Positions 60,995-64,000 of a stretch of DNA of 64,000 nucleotides are shown in pieces. The stretch's first letter is position 1. The number at the start of each line of letters is the position of its first letter. The position numbers and the translations under genes are program-made. Location of the stretch: contig NZ_FXXA01000002.1 in assembly GCF_900184265.1 (NCBI RefSeq), positions 3,331,983 to 3,395,982 of the forward strand, read 5' to 3'. This DNA comes from Eggerthella timonensis. GTDB lineage: Bacteria; Actinomycetota; Coriobacteriia; Coriobacteriales; Eggerthellaceae. The notes under the pieces are model-generated. The model saw nothing but the letters and a program-made list of their open reading frames with translations. It was not told the origin of the DNA and did not search any database.

Positions 60995-61699
60995 TCACGC
61001 CAGCCTGAAGCCGATGCCCCAGACGGTTTTGATGTAATCGCCCTCGGCTCCCGCCGCCGCCAGCTTCTTGCGGATGTTGCTGACGTGCACGTTGATGGCG
61101 TTCTCCTCGCCGTAGTAGCCGCTCTTCCACACCAGCTCGTACAGAAGCTCGCGCGAGAACACCTTGTCGGGCGCCTGCATGAGCACGTGCAGGATGTCGA
61201 ACTCGTGCGCGGTCAACGCGATCTCGGCTCCCCCGAGCTCCACGCGGCGCCGCTCGACGTCCAGCTGCAGACCGCGATGGGAGAACACGCCGCCGCACCC
61301 CGTCCCAGCGTCCGTCGGCGTCCCGCCTGCAGTGCGGCGCAGCACCGCATGGATGCGCGCGGCCACCTCGTCGGGGTCGAAGGGCTTGGTCACGTAGTCG
61401 TCCGCGCCTGCGGCCAGCATGCCCACCTTGTCGGCGGAGCCCGCCTTCGCCGACACCACGATCACCGGCACCGACGAGCCCAGCTCGCCCCTCAGGCGCG
61501 CCATGAGCTCGGATCCCTCCATCCCCGGCAGCATCATGTCGAGCAGGACGAGATCGAACGCCGCGCGCTCCATCTGCAGCAGCGCCTCAGTGCCTGAGAA
61601 CGCCTGCACGAAGGCGAACCCCTCGCGCTGCGCGATCTTCGCGAGCAGCGCGTTGATGTCCGCGTCGTCCTCCACGATGAGAATGGTCTGCGCGCCCAC
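60995..61699 (-). CDS. OmpR-family response regulator
   Basis: 234 residues from a GTG six bases after AAGGAG. The receiver domain has acidic residues IVEDDAD, the phospho-Asp in LVLLDMMLPGMEG and Lys in YVTKPFDPDE. The winged helix covers about residues 140-232 (ALTAHEFDILHVLMQ, NVHVSNIRKKLAAAG, YIKTVWGIGFRL). It pairs with the kinase at 58215 and likely activates the ABC operon. Confidence 0.92.
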   Translation of the reverse strand: MGAQTILIVEDDADINALLAKIAQREGFAFVQAFSGTEALLQMERAAFDLVLLDMMLPGMEGSELMARLRGELGSSVPVIVVSAKAGSADKVGMLAAGADDYVTKPFDPDEVAARIHAVLRRTAGGTPTDAGTGCGGVFSHRGLQLDVERRRVELGGAEIALTAHEFDILHVLMQAPDKVFSRELLYELVWKSGYYGEENAINVHVSNIRKKLAAAGAEGDYIKTVWGIGFRLA

Positions 61700-61801
61700 A
61701 ACGCTCCTTCCGAACCGACCGACGTGAAACCTTCGGCCCATGATACCGTCTGCCGCGCTGAAGCGCTATCATAGCTGCGACCACACGAAAGGAGCATCCC
61801 C

Positions 61802-62254
61802 ATGACGAACGCCGACCCCTGCGCCCCGCGCCTGCTCGACCGCGAAGCGCTCGAACGCCGCGCGCTCGAGCTGCACGGCATGAACTACAACTGCGCGCAG
61901 GCGGTCGCCTGCACGCTCGCGCCCGCCGTGCGCGCCGACGAGGACCTGTGCTTCCGCGCCACCGAGGCGCTCGGCGCCGGCATGGGCGGGCTGACCGAAA
62001 CCTGCGGGGCCGTCACGGGAGCCGCCGTGATCATCGGCATGGCGAACAGCAACGGCTCGGACGACCCCACGAGCAAGCAGGCGACCTACCGCATCGTGCG
62101 CCAGCTGGTGGCCGACTTCCGCGCGCAGAACGGCTCCACGCTGTGCCCGGAGCTCAAGGGGATCGGGTCCTCGCAGCCCTTGCGCAGCTGCAACGGCTGC
62201 ATCCTCGACGCGCTCAACCTCGCCGCCGACGCGCTGGAGCGTTCGGCCCGCTGA
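61802..62254 (+). CDS. C_GCAxxG_C_C-family redox-active protein
   Basis: 150 residues with GAAAGGAGCATCCCC upstream. The conserved pattern is clear: NYNCAQAVACTL, then GAGMGGLTETCGAVTGAAVIIG, and C-terminal C...LRSCNGCI. Family members are small proteins of anaerobes thought to carry a disulfide or metal site in redox reactions; none is well characterised. It is divergent from the two-component operon and may be independent of it. Confidence 0.85.
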   Translation: MTNADPCAPRLLDREALERRALELHGMNYNCAQAVACTLAPAVRADEDLCFRATEALGAGMGGLTETCGAVTGAAVIIGMANSNGSDDPTSKQATYRIVRQLVADFRAQNGSTLCPELKGIGSSQPLRSCNGCILDALNLAADALERSAR

Positions 62255-62255
62255 A

Positions 62256-62289
62256 CCCGATAGGCGCCCCGTGCGCGCCGCCTATCGGG
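62256..62289 (+). terminator. Hairpin after the redox protein gene
   Basis: CCCGATAGGCG (62256-62266) pairs exactly with CGCCTATCGGG (62279-62289) across a 12-nt loop, 2 bases after the stop codon. There is no T run. Confidence 0.6.
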
Positions 62290-62337
62290 TATCATAGACG
62301 GAACCGTCGCGCACTATCGTATGAGGAAGTGGTTCGC

Positions 62338-63378
62338 ATGATCGCCAAAGCACTGCGCTGCACACCGTCGAAGAGCCGTCTCGGGCTGCTCTCCCTGCTC
62401 GTCGCGTCGGCGGCGGCGCTCTCCATCGCGCTCGGCGCCTGCTCCGCTCCGGCGCCGCAGGAAAGCGATGCACAGCAGGCGCCGTCCGAGCCCCTCGTCG
62501 TGAACGACACGCCCGAGCCTCCTGCGCCCGAACCCGAGTACATCCTCGTCATCGGCGACGACTCCTGGGAGGAGTACACGCCCGGCCACGCCGACCTCAT
62601 GATGCTCATGCGCCTCGACTTCGAACGTCATCAGATCACGCTCGTCACCGTGCCGCGCGACACCGCCTACGTCTTCCCCGACGGCAATACCGCCAAGCTC
62701 AACCAAATGCTCACCAACGCCGGCCCCGAAGCCCAATGCGCCGCCGCGTCCGACGTCGTGGGCGTCGACGTGTCGCAGTACGTCGTCGTCGGGTTCGACG
62801 GATTGCAGGGCATCGTGGAGCATTTCGGCGGCCTCGACGTGGACCTTCCCTACGGCCTGACGTACAACTTCTACACGAAGGACTATCCTGACGAGGTGTA
62901 CGAAGCCGGCGAGCAGACGCTCACGCCGTGGAGAACGATGGCGCTGTCCCGCGCTCGCACCGGCTACGGCGACACCGGCTATCAGCAAGAGATGATCCGC
63001 CAGGTGGTCGATCGCCAGATGATGACCCGCTTCATCGAGCTGGCGTACGCCGATCCGACGCAAACCGGCGCGCTGCTCACGCTGCTGCAGGGGCTCGTCA
63101 CCACGAACGTGCCGCTCGACGATCAGCTGGCCTGGGCGGACGAGCTGGCTTCGGGCGACGAGATCACCGTGTACGGCACCACCGGCCCCTACTACGGCGA
63201 CTTCCTCGAAGAGCTCGGCGGCCTGTGGCTCGTGCCCGAGAGCCCCGAGGAGTGGAACGCGCTCATGGACGCCGTAGACGCCGGAGAGGATCCGGCCCCC
63301 GCCGTCAGCGTCTGGAGCGCTGACACCGAGTCCCCCGAAGCCCCGGTGAGCACCACCACGGTGATCGAGCTGCCGTAG
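62338..63378 (+). CDS. LytR-CpsA-Psr (LCP) family lipoprotein
   Basis: 346 residues. An N-terminal signal with lipobox (LSIALGAC) and a Pro/Glu-rich linker precede the LCP domain: YILVIGDDSW, LVTVPRDTAYVF, KLNQMLTNAG, VDLPYGLTYN and the MALSRARTGYGDTGYQQEM block. LCP enzymes attach teichoic-acid-like or polysaccharide polymers to peptidoglycan outside the membrane. It is anchored by lipid rather than by the usual membrane helix. GAGGAAG precedes the ATG. Confidence 0.85.
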   Translation: MIAKALRCTPSKSRLGLLSLLVASAAALSIALGACSAPAPQESDAQQAPSEPLVVNDTPEPPAPEPEYILVIGDDSWEEYTPGHADLMMLMRLDFERHQITLVTVPRDTAYVFPDGNTAKLNQMLTNAGPEAQCAAASDVVGVDVSQYVVVGFDGLQGIVEHFGGLDVDLPYGLTYNFYTKDYPDEVYEAGEQTLTPWRTMALSRARTGYGDTGYQQEMIRQVVDRQMMTRFIELAYADPTQTGALLTLLQGLVTTNVPLDDQLAWADELASGDEITVYGTTGPYYGDFLEELGGLWLVPESPEEWNALMDAVDAGEDPAPAVSVWSADTESPEAPVSTTTVIELP

Positions 63379-63411
63379 AGCTTCGCCCGTCAGCTGCTTG
63401 CGCGGCGAACG

Positions 63412-63741
63412 TCACCGTCGGAACAAAGGACACGGCAGAGTAAGAGCGCCCTCACGGGCCATACGATAGGCGCAACCGGGAGCCATGCCTTGGGCGACGA
63501 GGCACCGCTCGACGGCTTCCACGGAGGCCGCAAGGGCGCGCGCCTCCCCTTCTCCGCAGGCGGTGAGCACCAGAACATGGGCGCGGTCCTCCGTCACGAG
63601 CCCCATCGCCTCAAGGCGCTCAACGGCCTTCGTCACGCTCGGCCTCGAAACCGCAAGCCGATCAGCCAGCCCCACGCGCCGATCGACGCCATCTTGGATG
63701 GCCAGCAGGTAGCGCGCGAGGGCCGGGGTTAACCCGCTCAT
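63412..63741 (-). CDS. DtxR/MntR-like winged-helix regulator, lacking clear metal ligands
   Basis: 109 residues. The winged helix resembles MntR/DtxR ([54 protein letters not shown]). The dimerisation part is short, and the metal-binding His/Glu positions of the family (RH, EH) are not evident; it has Cys at C-A-Y and L-P-C-P instead. It may respond to another signal. Its ATG overlaps the stop codon of the methyltransferase upstream. It converges with the LCP gene. Confidence 0.72.
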   Translation of the reverse strand: MSGLTPALARYLLAIQDGVDRRVGLADRLAVSRPSVTKAVERLEAMGLVTEDRAHVLVLTACGEGEARALAASVEAVERCLVAQGMAPGCAYRMAREGALTLPCPLFRR

Positions 63742-64000
63742 TTCACCGCCCTCGCGAGGCACGCGTGAGCGCCGGCTCGCTTCCACCCCACCTCGCCGAA
63801 CCACGTTCCCAGGATATCGCGAAGCTCGCGCTCGGAGTAGATGCGCACATCGCCCGCGTTGTTGTACGGCATGAACGCGTTCATCACCCAGCGGGCTGGA
63901 GCCGGCAGCCAGCAATCGCCCACGATGAGCATGCCCCCCGGACGCAACACGCGCCATGCCTCGAACGCCGCGCGGCGCGGATCGGGGTAGTGGTGAAACG
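63738..64000 (-). CDS. Class I SAM-dependent methyltransferase, C-terminal part
   Basis: The frame is open to the right edge; the start lies outside. Visible is the typical stretch from the post-motif region ([30 protein letters not shown]) to a C-terminus ending ACLARAVK. This is the UbiE/Methyltransf_11 pattern. The substrate is unknown. The stop codon overlaps the start of the DtxR-like gene (ATGA), so the two are co-translated and probably functionally linked. Confidence 0.82.
   Translation of the reverse strand, partial: FHHYPDPRRAAFEAWRVLRPGGMLIVGDCWLPAPARWVMNAFMPYNNAGDVRIYSERELRDILGTWFGEVGWKRAGAHACLARAVK

Overview
The window is G+C-rich chromosomal DNA from an anaerobic actinobacterium, most likely a member of the Eggerthellaceae (Coriobacteriia), Eggerthella lenta or a close relative. 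This is inferred from the gene content: Tat-exported FAD-dependent reductases beside membrane-anchored LuxR regulators (two such pairs plus a third reductase cut by the left edge), a selenocysteine formate dehydrogenase, meso-diaminopimelate dehydrogenase, a bile-acid:sodium-symporter-family transporter and a SufCBDSU operon. No search was run; all calls come from reading the sequence.

Layout. 0-7 kb: the end of an FAD reductase, ddh, then a two-gene formate dehydrogenase operon whose catalytic subunit reads through an in-frame UGA followed by a textbook SECIS hairpin. 7.0-8.4 kb: direct repeats, a long palindromic element and an IS1595-like insertion with an 8-bp target duplication. 8.5-13.2 kb: HIRAN protein, WYL regulator, L-lactate dehydrogenase, a 54-aa membrane protein, a SpoU methyltransferase and an acidic hypothetical protein. 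13.2-22.6 kb: two patatin-like lipases, a membrane LuxR regulator divergent from a Tat FAD reductase, TatD, TcdA and a Ser/Gly-rich membrane protein. 23-27 kb: a carotenoid-type module (crtI, crtB and a two-domain prenol-kinase-like membrane protein). 27-33 kb: an Rrf2 regulator, an exact parS site, a promoter flanked by two matching palindromes, and sufCBDSU. 33-37 kb: an ECF sigma factor, a membrane protein and an ABC-2 exporter. 37-46 kb: M23 peptidase, BASS transporter, proC, a class III Fic protein, cysK, an MFS/M20 pair and a DUF2268 protein. 46.7-49.7 kb: a Fic gene inserted between exact 26-bp direct repeats, a DUF3810 protein and a HepT/MntA-type toxin-antitoxin pair. 50-54 kb: class Ia ribonucleotide reductase (nrdA, nrdB) with NrdR-like boxes. 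54.7-58.1 kb: the second LuxR/FAD-reductase pair. 58-62 kb: a two-component/ABC transporter operon. 62-64 kb: a redox-active Cys protein, an LCP lipoprotein, a DtxR-like repressor and the end of a methyltransferase.

A scattered set of 150-185 bp intergenic elements runs through the window. Each is bounded by long inverted repeats (19-45 bp). They fall into at least two end-types, A and B, and all four A/B copies share an AAACCCCAGGT or near-identical core. They are the strongest candidate for an undescribed repeat system here. The Fic cassette with its 26-bp direct repeats is the clearest recent insertion besides the IS element.
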